Assembly (NCBI GenBank): GCA_020160955.1
Contig: JAIUOX010000048.1
Location: forward strand, 1 to 33,925
Direction: 5' to 3'
Origin: Pseudomonadota bacterium
Lineage (GTDB): Bacteria > Pseudomonadota > Alphaproteobacteria > Reyranellales > Reyranellaceae
Length of the DNA stretch: 33,925 nt
A program made the position numbers and the translations under genes. The notes under the pieces are model-generated. The model was not told the DNA's origin and ran no database searches. It saw only the letters and a list, made by a program, of their open reading frames with translations. Positions within the stretch are counted from its first letter, which is position 1. Each line of letters opens with the position of its first letter. Shown piece by piece: positions 20,598-27,492 of the stretch.

Positions 20598-20990
20598 CTA
20601 ACTGAGAGGCCATCCGCTAGCAGCAGCCCAATACTTCACAGCACGCTTCTGTTCGCCGTCGACGTAAGTTCGCCACTGGCCTTCATCCTGCACCGCCTTC
20701 GGGAACGCTCCTGATTGTTCCGCGAAGATTCGAAACCATTGCTCAGGTTTCCGTGTCGTTGCGCTTACTGCGAGGACCGAGAGGATCGGCAATTGGGCTG
20801 AGTGACAGCGCCTTGCAATCTCTGGCAGGACCTTGCTGACCAGCGTCACGCGCGCCCCGCTATCGAACTCGCTTGCCCAACCCATCTTCTGAAGCAACTG
20901 CGTGTAGGTTAGCGAGCGTCCCTTCGCTGCAGCATCATGGATCAGAAGATCGGCCAACTTCACCAGCGAGGCTTCAATGTCAGCGCTCAC
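20598..20990 (-). CDS. Protein of unknown function, coupled to the zinc-finger gene
   Basis: A 130-residue protein I cannot assign. The first half has a helical pattern with RSLTYTQLLQKMGW, then a VTLVSKVLPEIARRCHSAQL helix leading into a strand LPILSVLAV. The order (a TYxxLxxxMG turn, a helix ending in the I..RC..A.LP motif, then LxxLxV) recalls small winged-helix-like accessory proteins seen in restriction and phage neighbourhoods; this is a pattern impression only. The start is taken as GTG at 20990, which overlaps the stop of the zinc-finger gene (GTGA) and has AAGGA seven bases upstream; a TTG at 21008 is the alternative. Base composition is lower in GC than the neighbours. It ends three bases from the oxygenase gene (convergent). 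Confidence 0.62.
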   Translation of the reverse strand: MSADIEASLVKLADLLIHDAAAKGRSLTYTQLLQKMGWASEFDSGARVTLVSKVLPEIARRCHSAQLPILSVLAVSATTRKPEQWFRIFAEQSGAFPKAVQDEGQWRTYVDGEQKRAVKYWAAASGWPLS

Positions 20991-21211
20991 GACCAAGTCC
21001 TTATCCAAGCTTTCCGGCCAAACGTCTGGTTCTGGCCTTTAGGCTGGGGCTTCACTCGAGGGGTGAGGCTTAGGGATCGCCCCCCCACTCTTGCCGCGAG
21101 CAGTTCGCTGCAAGGAACGCACGCCGACGCCATCGGTACGAGTTTCAGCCTTTCAGGATCGATACGCTTCCCACAGTGAGAGCAGGACTTCCACACGTTG
21201 ATGCGATCCAC
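20987..21211 (-). CDS. Small C4 zinc-finger protein (DksA/TraR-like finger)
   Basis: A 74-residue protein with CSHCGKRIDPERLKLVP followed by ACVPCSEL: a Cys-X2-Cys...Cys-X2-Cys finger with the IxxxRL...P spacing of the DksA/TraR zinc-finger family. It lacks the long coiled coil of DksA, so it is not a full DksA. The C-terminal half is basic (Arg/Lys/Gln-rich) without a recognisable domain. The start is GTG at 21211 with GGGAG seven to eight bases upstream. The 3' end overlaps the next gene by four bases, so the two are translationally coupled. A GTTC-N7-GTTC box and a TTGACA element lie 84-110 bases upstream. The region has lower GC than its surroundings and may be acquired. Confidence 0.6.
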   Translation of the reverse strand: MDRINVWKSCSHCGKRIDPERLKLVPMASACVPCSELLAARVGGRSLSLTPRVKPQPKGQNQTFGRKAWIRTWS

Positions 21212-21294
21212 TTTTCGGCTCCCTGCCTGTGTCTAGGTGTTGCGCGCGACCTCAACGAACAAAGGGTCTCCAATCGACCCGCAAGGCCCAATGA

Positions 21295-21320
21295 GAACAT
21301 AACGGGAACTTTGGTGTCAA
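21295..21320 (-). promoter_or_regulatory. Candidate LexA (SOS) box with adjacent TTGACA -35 element
   Basis: Read on the minus strand, 21309-21295 is GTTCCCGTTATGTTC, matching the alphaproteobacterial LexA operator GTTC-N7-GTTC exactly. A consensus TTGACA lies at 21320-21315, just upstream in the same direction, so the operator would occupy the promoter spacer. A good -10 at the standard spacing is not evident. The zinc-finger gene starts 84 bases downstream. An eight-base specified motif can occur by chance about once in a window this size, so its intergenic position beside a -35 is the main support. Confidence 0.45.
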
Positions 21321-21402
21321 TTGGGCTGATCCATTCAAACTGACGCTAGCGCCCTAGGTCATTGTCCTTGGCCGACAATTTCTTGTCGCTGCGGAGAGCG
21401 CT

Positions 21403-22119
21403 TCAGCCGCCCTTCTCATCAAGCAGCTTCGTGAAGGCGTCGATGGCGTGGCGGCGGACGCCGGTGTCGGGCTCGACGGGCCGCGCGACGCGGTCGTCGA
21501 TCGGCGGCAGGGCGTCGCGTTCCTCCATCGAGGTCACGGTCGGGCCGAGGTCGCGCAGCAGGCCGTCGTGCATGCCGTAGATCCAGCCGTGCAGGTGCAG
21601 TTCCTGGCCGCGCGCCCAGGCGTTCTCGACGGTCGGGATCGAGGCGATGCGGCGGACCTGCATCTCGACGTTGAGTTCGCACATCCGGTCGATGCGGGCG
21701 TTGTCGTCGGCGATGGCATCGAACACGGCGCGGTGGCGGCGGTACAGCGTGACCACCGGCTGCAGCCAGTGATCGACCAGCGCCGAGCGGTCCTCGCCCA
21801 GCGCGCGGCGGATGCCGCCGCAGCCGTAGTGGCCGCACACGATCAGGTGGCGGACCTTGAGGATGTCGATCGCGAACTCGAGCACCGCCAGCAGGTTCAT
21901 GTCGTTGCTGTGGGCGATGTTGGCGATGTTGCGCTGGACGAACACCGCGCCGGGATCGAGTCCCAGCACGTCGTTGGCGGTGACCCGGCTGTCCGAGCAG
22001 CCGAGCCACAGGTACTGCGGCGACTGCTGCTCGGCCATGCGCACGAAGTAGGTCGGGTCCTCCTGCGTCTTGCGCTGGGCCCACGCCACGTTGTTGTCGA
22101 ACAACCTGTCGAGGTCCAT
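21403..22119 (-). CDS. can: Beta-class carbonic anhydrase
   Basis: Interconverts CO2 and bicarbonate in the cytosol. The 238 residues show zinc ligands Cys41 (GCSDSR), His97 and Cys100 (CGHYGCGG), with the Asp43-Arg45 dyad of the active site. VFVQRNIAN and LEFAIDILKVRHLIVCGH are typical of the E. coli Can type. The ATG at 22119 has GGGAAG eight bases upstream. The gene follows a small membrane protein (5-base gap) and an amidohydrolase, forming a compact three-gene unit. That linkage suggests it handles CO2 or bicarbonate connected with the amidohydrolase reaction, though carbonic anhydrase may simply be housekeeping. The 183-base stretch downstream (21212-21402) holds only the LexA-like box. 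Confidence 0.94.
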   Translation of the reverse strand: MDLDRLFDNNVAWAQRKTQEDPTYFVRMAEQQSPQYLWLGCSDSRVTANDVLGLDPGAVFVQRNIANIAHSNDMNLLAVLEFAIDILKVRHLIVCGHYGCGGIRRALGEDRSALVDHWLQPVVTLYRRHRAVFDAIADDNARIDRMCELNVEMQVRRIASIPTVENAWARGQELHLHGWIYGMHDGLLRDLGPTVTSMEERDALPPIDDRVARPVEPDTGVRRHAIDAFTKLLDEKGG

Positions 22120-22124
22120 CGGCG

Positions 22125-22400
22125 CTACTTCCCGCAGAACGGCGCGTTCTGCGCCACCCACGCGACCTGGCAGCTGACGTGGGGGAACAGCGCCGCCACC
22201 GCGATGGCGACAGCGGCGAGGAAGACCAGCGGGCGCAGCAGCCGGAAGGTCGCCGGGATCAGCGCCTTGCCGGCCCAGTAGGCCAGCAGCACCGCGCCCA
22301 GCGCGATGCCCAGCCGGGTCGTCAGGCCCCAGGTTTCCCAGCCGGTGCGTTCGGCCAGCGTCGACGACACGGTGGAGACCAGCTCGGTGAACTTTTCCAT
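22125..22400 (-). CDS. Small membrane protein of unknown function
   Basis: A 91-residue protein with two hydrophobic helices, LGIALGAVLLAYWAGKALI (about 31-49) and LVFLAAVAIAVAALFP (about 57-72), preceded by an amphipathic N-terminus starting MEKFTELVSTVSSTLAE. A short tail carries two cysteines (VSCQV and PFCGK). Its ATG shares one base with the stop of the amidohydrolase gene (TGATG), and it lies five bases upstream of the carbonic anhydrase. Coupling on both sides makes a real gene likely. I do not recognise the family; a membrane anchor or small transport accessory are guesses only. Confidence 0.72.
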   Translation of the reverse strand: MEKFTELVSTVSSTLAERTGWETWGLTTRLGIALGAVLLAYWAGKALIPATFRLLRPLVFLAAVAIAVAALFPHVSCQVAWVAQNAPFCGK

Positions 22401-23647
22401 CAGGCGGCGGGCTTGTGCAGGCGCACCGGCTCGCGCGTCACGGTGCGCTTGCCGCGCTTCCAGGCGCCCAGCACCGGCGCCACGGTGCGCAGCGCCATGA
22501 TCTCGTCCGGCGCGTCGAGCACCACGAGGTCGGCCGGGCCGCCGACCGCGATGCCGTAGTCGGCCTTGCGCATCAGCTTCGCCGCCGCCGCCGTGGTCAT
22601 GTCCCACAGCCGCCGCACGTCGTCGTCGGTGCTGCGCTGGGTGACGATCGCCTGCATGTTGACCTGGCGCAGCAGCTGGCCGTCGCCGAACGGCGTGAAC
22701 GGGTTCAGGATGTTGTTCGAGGCGACCGAGCAGGTGACGCCGAACTCGGTCAGCCGGTTGAGGTCGACGACGTTGCGCGGCACGTTGTGATCGGTGTGGC
22801 GGCCGCCGAGGAACAGGTCGGTGGCGGTCAGCACGGTGGCGGCGACGCCGGCGTCGGCCATGCGCCTGGCCACCTTGTCGAGGTCGGGCTGCTTCATCGA
22901 GGCCAGCTTGGAGATGTGGCCGACCGCGACGCGGCCGCCCCAGCCGTACTTTTCCGTCAGCTCACAGACCAGCAGCGTGTCGAGTTCCTCCGCCGAGGCG
23001 CCGCTGTCGAGGTGCATGTCGATGTCGACGTCGAACTCGCGCGCCATCTCGAACACGCGGTGGATCTGCGCCGCGCGGTCGCTGTCGTAGTTGGGCGCCG
23101 CGCCGACCACGGTGGCGCCGTTCTTCAGCGCCGCGACCATCAGCTCGTCGGTGCCGGGATTGTTGGTCAGGCCCTCCTGCGGCATGACGCAGATCTCGAG
23201 GTCGATCGCCCACTTGTAGCGGTCGATCAGCGCGCGCACGCCCTCCATGCCGCGCAAGCCGACCTTGGGGTCGACCTCGACATGGGTGCGCATGCGCGTC
23301 GCGCCGTGGCCGATGCACTTCTCCAGCGTGCCCGAGGCGCGCTCGAACACGTCCTCGACGGTGAAGGTGTGCTTGACCGCCGAGGTGCGCTCCATCGCGA
23401 GGTGCGGGAAGCGCTTGGCCTCGCAGTCGCAGCGCCCGAGGATGCAGGTCTTGTCGAGGTGGATGTGGGTCTCGACGAAGCCCGAGCAGACCAGCCGGCC
23501 GCCGGCGCGGTACTCCTCCGGCGCGGTGCCGGCCAGGTTCGGCGCGATGGCGGCCACCTTGCCGTCCTTGACGCCGATGTCGACCGCCGGTTGACCGGCC
23601 GCGCTGCCCGGCAGCCGCACCTCGCGCAGAACCACGTCGAACGCCAT
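22400..23647 (-). CDS. Amidohydrolase, cytosine-deaminase-like
   Basis: A 415-residue metal-dependent hydrolase of the CodA/AtzC branch of the amidohydrolase superfamily. The first metal motif is ETHIHLDK (His61, His63). Later parts match the family: MRTHVEVDP, DIDMHLDSGAS (metal His area), VAVGHISKLASM (second His area) and SNNILNPFTPFGDGQ. In E. coli CodA the last motif has a catalytic Asp where this protein appears to have Asn-Asn, so cytosine itself may not be the substrate. The ATG follows GGGGAGAGGA. It is first of three linked genes (membrane protein, carbonic anhydrase) and divergent from Bug receptor 3, which could feed it a nitrogenous carboxylate or heterocycle; that is inference. 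Confidence 0.87.
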   Translation of the reverse strand: MAFDVVLREVRLPGSAAGQPAVDIGVKDGKVAAIAPNLAGTAPEEYRAGGRLVCSGFVETHIHLDKTCILGRCDCEAKRFPHLAMERTSAVKHTFTVEDVFERASGTLEKCIGHGATRMRTHVEVDPKVGLRGMEGVRALIDRYKWAIDLEICVMPQEGLTNNPGTDELMVAALKNGATVVGAAPNYDSDRAAQIHRVFEMAREFDVDIDMHLDSGASAEELDTLLVCELTEKYGWGGRVAVGHISKLASMKQPDLDKVARRMADAGVAATVLTATDLFLGGRHTDHNVPRNVVDLNRLTEFGVTCSVASNNILNPFTPFGDGQLLRQVNMQAIVTQRSTDDDVRRLWDMTTAAAAKLMRKADYGIAVGGPADLVVLDAPDEIMALRTVAPVLGAWKRGKRTVTREPVRLHKPAA

Positions 23648-23684
23648 CGCAAATCCTCTCCCCGAAACGGTACCGGCATGCATG

Positions 23685-23712
23685 TTGCACCACCCCGGTC
23701 GACACTTACAAT
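23685..23712 (+). promoter_or_regulatory. Candidate sigma-70 promoter for Bug receptor 3
   Basis: TTGCAC at 23685-23690 and TACAAT at 23707-23712 are separated by 16 bases, each one or two mismatches from consensus. They lie 28 bases before the ATG of the receptor gene, in the 93-base gap shared with the divergent amidohydrolase. This is by eye only. Confidence 0.4.
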
Positions 23713-23740
23713 CGCGGCACACAGCGGAGGCCTGCTTTCG

Positions 23741-24721
23741 ATGCTCACACGGCGAAAGGTCACGATGACGGCGGCGGCGCTGCTGGCCGCGGCGCCCGCC
23801 CGGGCGCAAGCACCGGGACCGGCGGGCTGGCCCGCCAAGCCGATCCGCTGGATCGTCAACTTCCCGCCGGCCGGCGCCGCCGACATCCTGTCGCGCACGC
23901 TGGCGGAGTATTACGGCAATCGCCTCGGCCAGCCGATCGTGGTCGAGAACAAGCCGGGCGCCGGCGGCCTGCTGGGCGCCGACATCGTCGCCAAGGGGCG
24001 CGGCGACCAGTACCTCGTGATGATGTCGAGCGCGGCCTCGCACGGCATCGGGCCGGTGCTCTACAAGGACGTGCCCTACGATCCGCTGGCCGACTTCACG
24101 CACATCCACCTGGTCGGCACCTTCCCGACCGTGCTGGCGGTCAAGGCCGACTCGCCGATCAAGAGCCTGGCCGACCTCGTGGCGATGGCCAAGGCCAAGC
24201 CCGGCGAGGTCACCTACGGCTCGGGCGGCAACGGCACGATGAACCACCTGACCGGCCAGGTGCTGGCGCGCGCCGCCGGCATCCAGCTGACGCACGTGCC
24301 CTACCGCGGCTCGGCGCCGGCGATGAACGACCTGCTGGGCGGCCAGATCGTCGCCCTGATGGAGAGCCTGCCGACGGCGATCGGCTACTTCACCTCGGGC
24401 CGCATGCGGCCGCTGGCGGTCAGCGAGGACGTGCGCTCGCCCAGCCTGCCCGACGTGCCGACGTTCAGGCAGGCCGGCGTCGACGTGGTGACGACCAACT
24501 GGTTCGGCTTCTCCGGCCCGGCCGGCCTGCCGCCGGAACTGGTCAAGCGCTGGGAGACCGAGACTGGCACCGCGCTCAAGAGCGACCAGGTCAAGGAGGC
24601 GTTCGCCAAGATCGGCGTCCGTCCCGGCACGCTCGACTCGGCCGGCTACACCGCGCTGATCAAGGCCGAGCTGGCGCGCTGGAAAGAAGTGATCACGGCG
24701 ATGAACATCAAGGCGGATTGA
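23741..24721 (+). CDS. Tripartite tricarboxylate transporter receptor (Bug/TctC), number 3
   Basis: A periplasmic binding protein of 326 residues. The signal begins MLTRRKVTMTAAALLAAAPA and cleaves near ARAQA. Mature family motifs are WPAKPIRWIVNFPPAGAAD, ENKPGAGGLLGAD, GSGGNGTMNH, VPYRGSAPAMNDLLGG and LAVSEDVRSPSLPDVPT. The usual APADGYT segment is altered to KGRGDQYLVMM, so the loop after strand 3 differs from the other three copies and ligand choice may differ. GGAGG lies ten bases before the ATG. It is divergent from the amidohydrolase operon and separated from Bug receptor 4 by palindrome copy 3. No membrane TctA/TctB genes are present. Confidence 0.93.
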   Translation: MLTRRKVTMTAAALLAAAPARAQAPGPAGWPAKPIRWIVNFPPAGAADILSRTLAEYYGNRLGQPIVVENKPGAGGLLGADIVAKGRGDQYLVMMSSAASHGIGPVLYKDVPYDPLADFTHIHLVGTFPTVLAVKADSPIKSLADLVAMAKAKPGEVTYGSGGNGTMNHLTGQVLARAAGIQLTHVPYRGSAPAMNDLLGGQIVALMESLPTAIGYFTSGRMRPLAVSEDVRSPSLPDVPTFRQAGVDVVTTNWFGFSGPAGLPPELVKRWETETGTALKSDQVKEAFAKIGVRPGTLDSAGYTALIKAELARWKEVITAMNIKAD

Positions 24722-24722
24722 G

Positions 24723-24792
24723 GAAAGCTCCCTCGCTGCGCTCGGGATGACAGGCAAAGGTGTGTCATCCCGAGCGTAGCGAGGGACCTTTC
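24723..24792. repeat. Palindromic intergenic repeat, copy 3 of 3
   Basis: Two 30-base arms (24723-24752 and 24763-24792) pair with two mismatches around a 10-base loop. It starts one base after the stop of Bug receptor 3 and ends 60 bases before Bug receptor 4, both on the plus strand. It may act as a terminator or mRNA 3' end hairpin of the first gene, leaving the second on its own transcript. Confidence 0.85.
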
Positions 24793-24852
24793 GCCTTGAC
24801 CCATGCCCTCCCTCTTCCTCTCATGGGCGGAGAACAAGAAGCGGGAGGATCG

Positions 24853-25827
24853 ATGCAACGGCGGACGTTTCTCGGCACCACGGCGGCCTCGCTGCTTGCG
24901 ACGGCGGCGGCCGCCGACGCGCAGACCGCGCCGTGGCCCGGCAAGCCGATCACCTTCCTCGTGCCGTTCGCGGCGGGCGGGCCGTCGGATGCGCTGGCCC
25001 GCGTGCTGGCGCGCGGCCTCACCGCCGAGCTCGGCCAGCAGGTGGTGATCGAGAACAAGGGCGGCATGGGCGGGCTGGTCGGCGTCACCGCGCTCGCGAA
25101 GGCGCCGGCCGACGGCTACACGATCGGCATGAACGCCACCGGCCCGACCGCGATCGCGCCGTTCATGCTGGCGACCATGCCGGTCGAGGACAAGGACCTC
25201 GCCCTGCTGACGCCGATCGCGCTGGTCCAGATGGTGATCGGCGTGTCGCCGCGCCTGCCGGTGAACACGGTGGCCGAGCTGATTGCCTACGCCAAGGCCA
25301 ACCCGGGCAAGGTGAACTACGGCTCGTCGGGCCCGGGCGGCATCAGCCACCTCGCCGCCGAGCTGTTCCGCAGCGCCGCCGGCATCGACATCGTGCACGT
25401 GCCCTACCGCGGCGCCGCGCCGGCGGTGCAGGACCTGCTGGCCGGCCAGGTGCAGATGGCGGTGCTCGACGTCGGCGTGCTGCTGCCGCACATCAAGGCG
25501 GGCAACGTCAGGCCGCTGGCGGTGCCGAGCCGGACGCGCTCGGGCCTGCTGCCCGACGTGCCGACCACGGCCGAGGCCGGGCTGCCGACCGTGCTCAGCG
25601 ACAACTGGTACGGCCTCGCCGCGCCGGCCGGCGTGCCGGCGCCGGTGCTCGACCGCATCCATGCCGCGACGGTGAAGGCGCTCGGCCAGAAGGACATCGC
25701 CGACCCGATGATCGCCCAAGGCGCGCTGATCCGGCCGATGACGCCGGCCGAGTTCGCCGACTTCATCCGCCAGGAGCGCGCCAAGTGGGGCCCGGTCGTC
25801 AAGGCGAGCGGCGCGAAGATGGAGTGA
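24853..25827 (+). CDS. Tripartite tricarboxylate transporter receptor (Bug/TctC), number 4
   Basis: A periplasmic binding protein of 324 residues with the signal MQRRTFLGTTAASLLATAAA, Tat-like RRTFLG, cleaved near ADAQT. Mature motifs are WPGKPITFLVPFAAGGPSD, ENKGGMGGLVG, APADGYTIGMN, GSSGPGGISHLAAELF, VPYRGAAPAVQDLLAG and LAVPSRTRSGLLPDVPT. This is the most canonical of the four copies. The ATG at 24853 has GGGAGGA five bases upstream; a longer frame from 24760 would run through the palindrome and is rejected. Its stop overlaps the GTG start of an acyltransferase gene by four bases, an unusual partner for a Bug protein. Confidence 0.94.
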   Translation: MQRRTFLGTTAASLLATAAAADAQTAPWPGKPITFLVPFAAGGPSDALARVLARGLTAELGQQVVIENKGGMGGLVGVTALAKAPADGYTIGMNATGPTAIAPFMLATMPVEDKDLALLTPIALVQMVIGVSPRLPVNTVAELIAYAKANPGKVNYGSSGPGGISHLAAELFRSAAGIDIVHVPYRGAAPAVQDLLAGQVQMAVLDVGVLLPHIKAGNVRPLAVPSRTRSGLLPDVPTTAEAGLPTVLSDNWYGLAAPAGVPAPVLDRIHAATVKALGQKDIADPMIAQGALIRPMTPAEFADFIRQERAKWGPVVKASGAKME

Positions 25828-26903
25828 AAGCCGCCGGGACACCGCCGCAGGACAAGCTCCTCGGCCTCGAGATCATCCGCTTCGTGTCGGCGCTGTCGGT
25901 GCTGGTGTGGCACTACCAGCTGTTCTTCCACGTCGGCGCCGGGCCGGTCGACTTCGTGCGTGCCGACCAGCCGTTCTACGGCGCGCTCCGCCTGTTCTAC
26001 GAGCACGGCCTGTACGGCGTGCAGGTCTTCTGGTGCATCAGCGGCTTCATCTTCGCCTGGAAGTACCGTGATCCCGTCGCCGCGCGGACCGTCGGGCCGC
26101 GGACCTTCTTCATCCTGCGCCTGTCGCGGCTGTACCCGCTGCACCTCGCGACGCTGCTGGCCGTGGCGGCGCTGCAGTCGCTCTACGTCGCGCGACAGGG
26201 CGCCTTCTTCGTCTACCAGCACAACGACCTCTACAACTTCGTCGTCCAGCTGTTCATGGCCAGCGAGTGGGGCTTCGCCAACGGCGAGAGCTTCAACGCG
26301 CCGATCTGGTCGATCTCGGTCGAGGTCCTGGTCTACGGCCTGTTCTTCGCCATCCTGCGCCATGTCAGCCGGTCGCCGCTGGTGAATGTCGGCGTGCTGC
26401 TGCTCTGCCTCGCCGCCCGGCGCCTCGACATCCATCACCCGTTCGTCGACTGCCTGGCGTTCTTCTACGCCGGCGGCCTCGCCTCCATCGGGCTCGAGGC
26501 GCTGCAGGGCACGCGGCTGCGGCGGCCGCTGACGCTGCTGGCCGGCGCCCTCGTCGTCGCGGTCCCGCTGCTGCTGCCGGACCGCGTCGCGCAGAACCGC
26601 AACCTGTTCCTGCTGGCGTGGGTGCCGGTGCTGCTGTTCGTCGCCGCCCAGCCGCTGCGCCTGCCGCCGCGGCTGCAGCACCTCGTCGCCGCCGCCGGCA
26701 ACATGACCTACTCGAGCTACCTGCTGCAGTTCCCGATCCAGCTGGCGATCTCGCTCGCACTGCTGGGCACCGGGCCGGCGCCGCTGTTCTACAGCCCGGC
26801 GTTCTTCGTGGCCTACATCGCGATCACGCTGGTCGCCGCGCGGCTGGTCTACCGGTTCTTCGAGCTCCCCGCCCAGCGCGCGATCCGCCGGCGCTTCGCC
26901 TGA
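25824..26903 (+). CDS. Acyltransferase family 3 membrane protein (OafA/NodX-like)
   Basis: A 359-residue integral membrane O-acyltransferase with about ten hydrophobic segments. The family features are an N-terminal LEIIRFVSALSVLVWHYQLF with the conserved Arg and His, VQVFWCISGFIFAWKY, RLSRLYPLHL (cytoplasmic Arg loop) and the WSISVEVLVYGLFF Glu motif. Members transfer acetyl or other acyl groups to sugars, lipopolysaccharide or peptidoglycan. There is no SGNH domain. The start is GTG at 25824 overlapping the Bug 4 stop (GTGA); only a weak ATGGAG precedes it, so translation probably depends on coupling. No polysaccharide genes are adjacent, so the acceptor is unknown. Confidence 0.9.
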   Translation: MKAAGTPPQDKLLGLEIIRFVSALSVLVWHYQLFFHVGAGPVDFVRADQPFYGALRLFYEHGLYGVQVFWCISGFIFAWKYRDPVAARTVGPRTFFILRLSRLYPLHLATLLAVAALQSLYVARQGAFFVYQHNDLYNFVVQLFMASEWGFANGESFNAPIWSISVEVLVYGLFFAILRHVSRSPLVNVGVLLLCLAARRLDIHHPFVDCLAFFYAGGLASIGLEALQGTRLRRPLTLLAGALVVAVPLLLPDRVAQNRNLFLLAWVPVLLFVAAQPLRLPPRLQHLVAAAGNMTYSSYLLQFPIQLAISLALLGTGPAPLFYSPAFFVAYIAITLVAARLVYRFFELPAQRAIRRRFA

Positions 26904-26927
26904 CGACCCGCCGACCACGCTGCCGCG

Positions 26928-27311
26928 TCAGTCGCCATCGCCGCCGTTGAGCGACGACAGGCCGTTGGCCGACGCCTGCGCGCGGCAGACGCCGATCCAG
27001 TAGCGCGCGCGGCTGGCCAGCGCCTCCTCGGGGCCGTTCTCCAGCGCGTGCAGGTCGATCGGCACGCCGGCCCGCACCGCCGCGACCATCTCGAGGTGGA
27101 TGCGGCGATAGCCGCCCGGCGCGCCGGCGCGATAGGGCAGCCCGGCGAGCAGGTTGGCGACGTCGCGCCAGTACGCGCGCCGCGTCTTGCGGGCATTCGT
27201 CGTCGTCCCGACATACACGCCGACGCCGCGGATCGTGATGCGGTAGATCACCGGCTCCGTCCAGCTCACGCCGGGTTCCGCCGTCACCTCCGCGAAGCCA
27301 TGCCTCGCCAT
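26928..27311 (-). CDS. Small GIY-YIG-like protein
   Basis: A 127-residue protein whose middle resembles a GIY-YIG nuclease core. VIY at 21-23 and VYVG at 32-35 have the usual ten-residue spacing (Tyr23 to Tyr33), followed by an Arg-rich stretch (NARKTRRAYW) where the catalytic Arg is expected. Downstream are HLEMVAAVRAG and DLHALENGPEEAL, the latter like the I..LE...EA.E..YI part of the family. The first Gly of GIY is replaced by Val, so activity is uncertain. A strong GGGAGAGGA precedes the ATG at 27311. It is divergent from the multi-zinc-ribbon gene across 181 bases with no clear promoter, and convergent with the acyltransferase. The assignment is a motif reading. Confidence 0.6.
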   Translation of the reverse strand: MARHGFAEVTAEPGVSWTEPVIYRITIRGVGVYVGTTTNARKTRRAYWRDVANLLAGLPYRAGAPGGYRRIHLEMVAAVRAGVPIDLHALENGPEEALASRARYWIGVCRAQASANGLSSLNGGDGD

Positions 27312-27492
27312 TGCATCCTCTCCCGATGGCAATGGCCCTTCGTACCGGCAGCACGCGCGGCCCTCGTTGATCGCGCCCGACAGTTCATTGATCGGGGCCG
27401 CCATCCCGTTCGCGGGAGGGCTGGCCGCGCCTGTCAACGCAATGTCGCGCGCCGTCAATGTCCCGGGCGGCCCGGCCCCGCATCCTGGCGCC

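Noticed and set aside
24760..24852. N-terminal extension of Bug receptor 4 starting at 24760
   Set aside because: The extension is translated palindrome; the ATG at 24853 has a strong GGGAGGA and starts a normal signal peptide.
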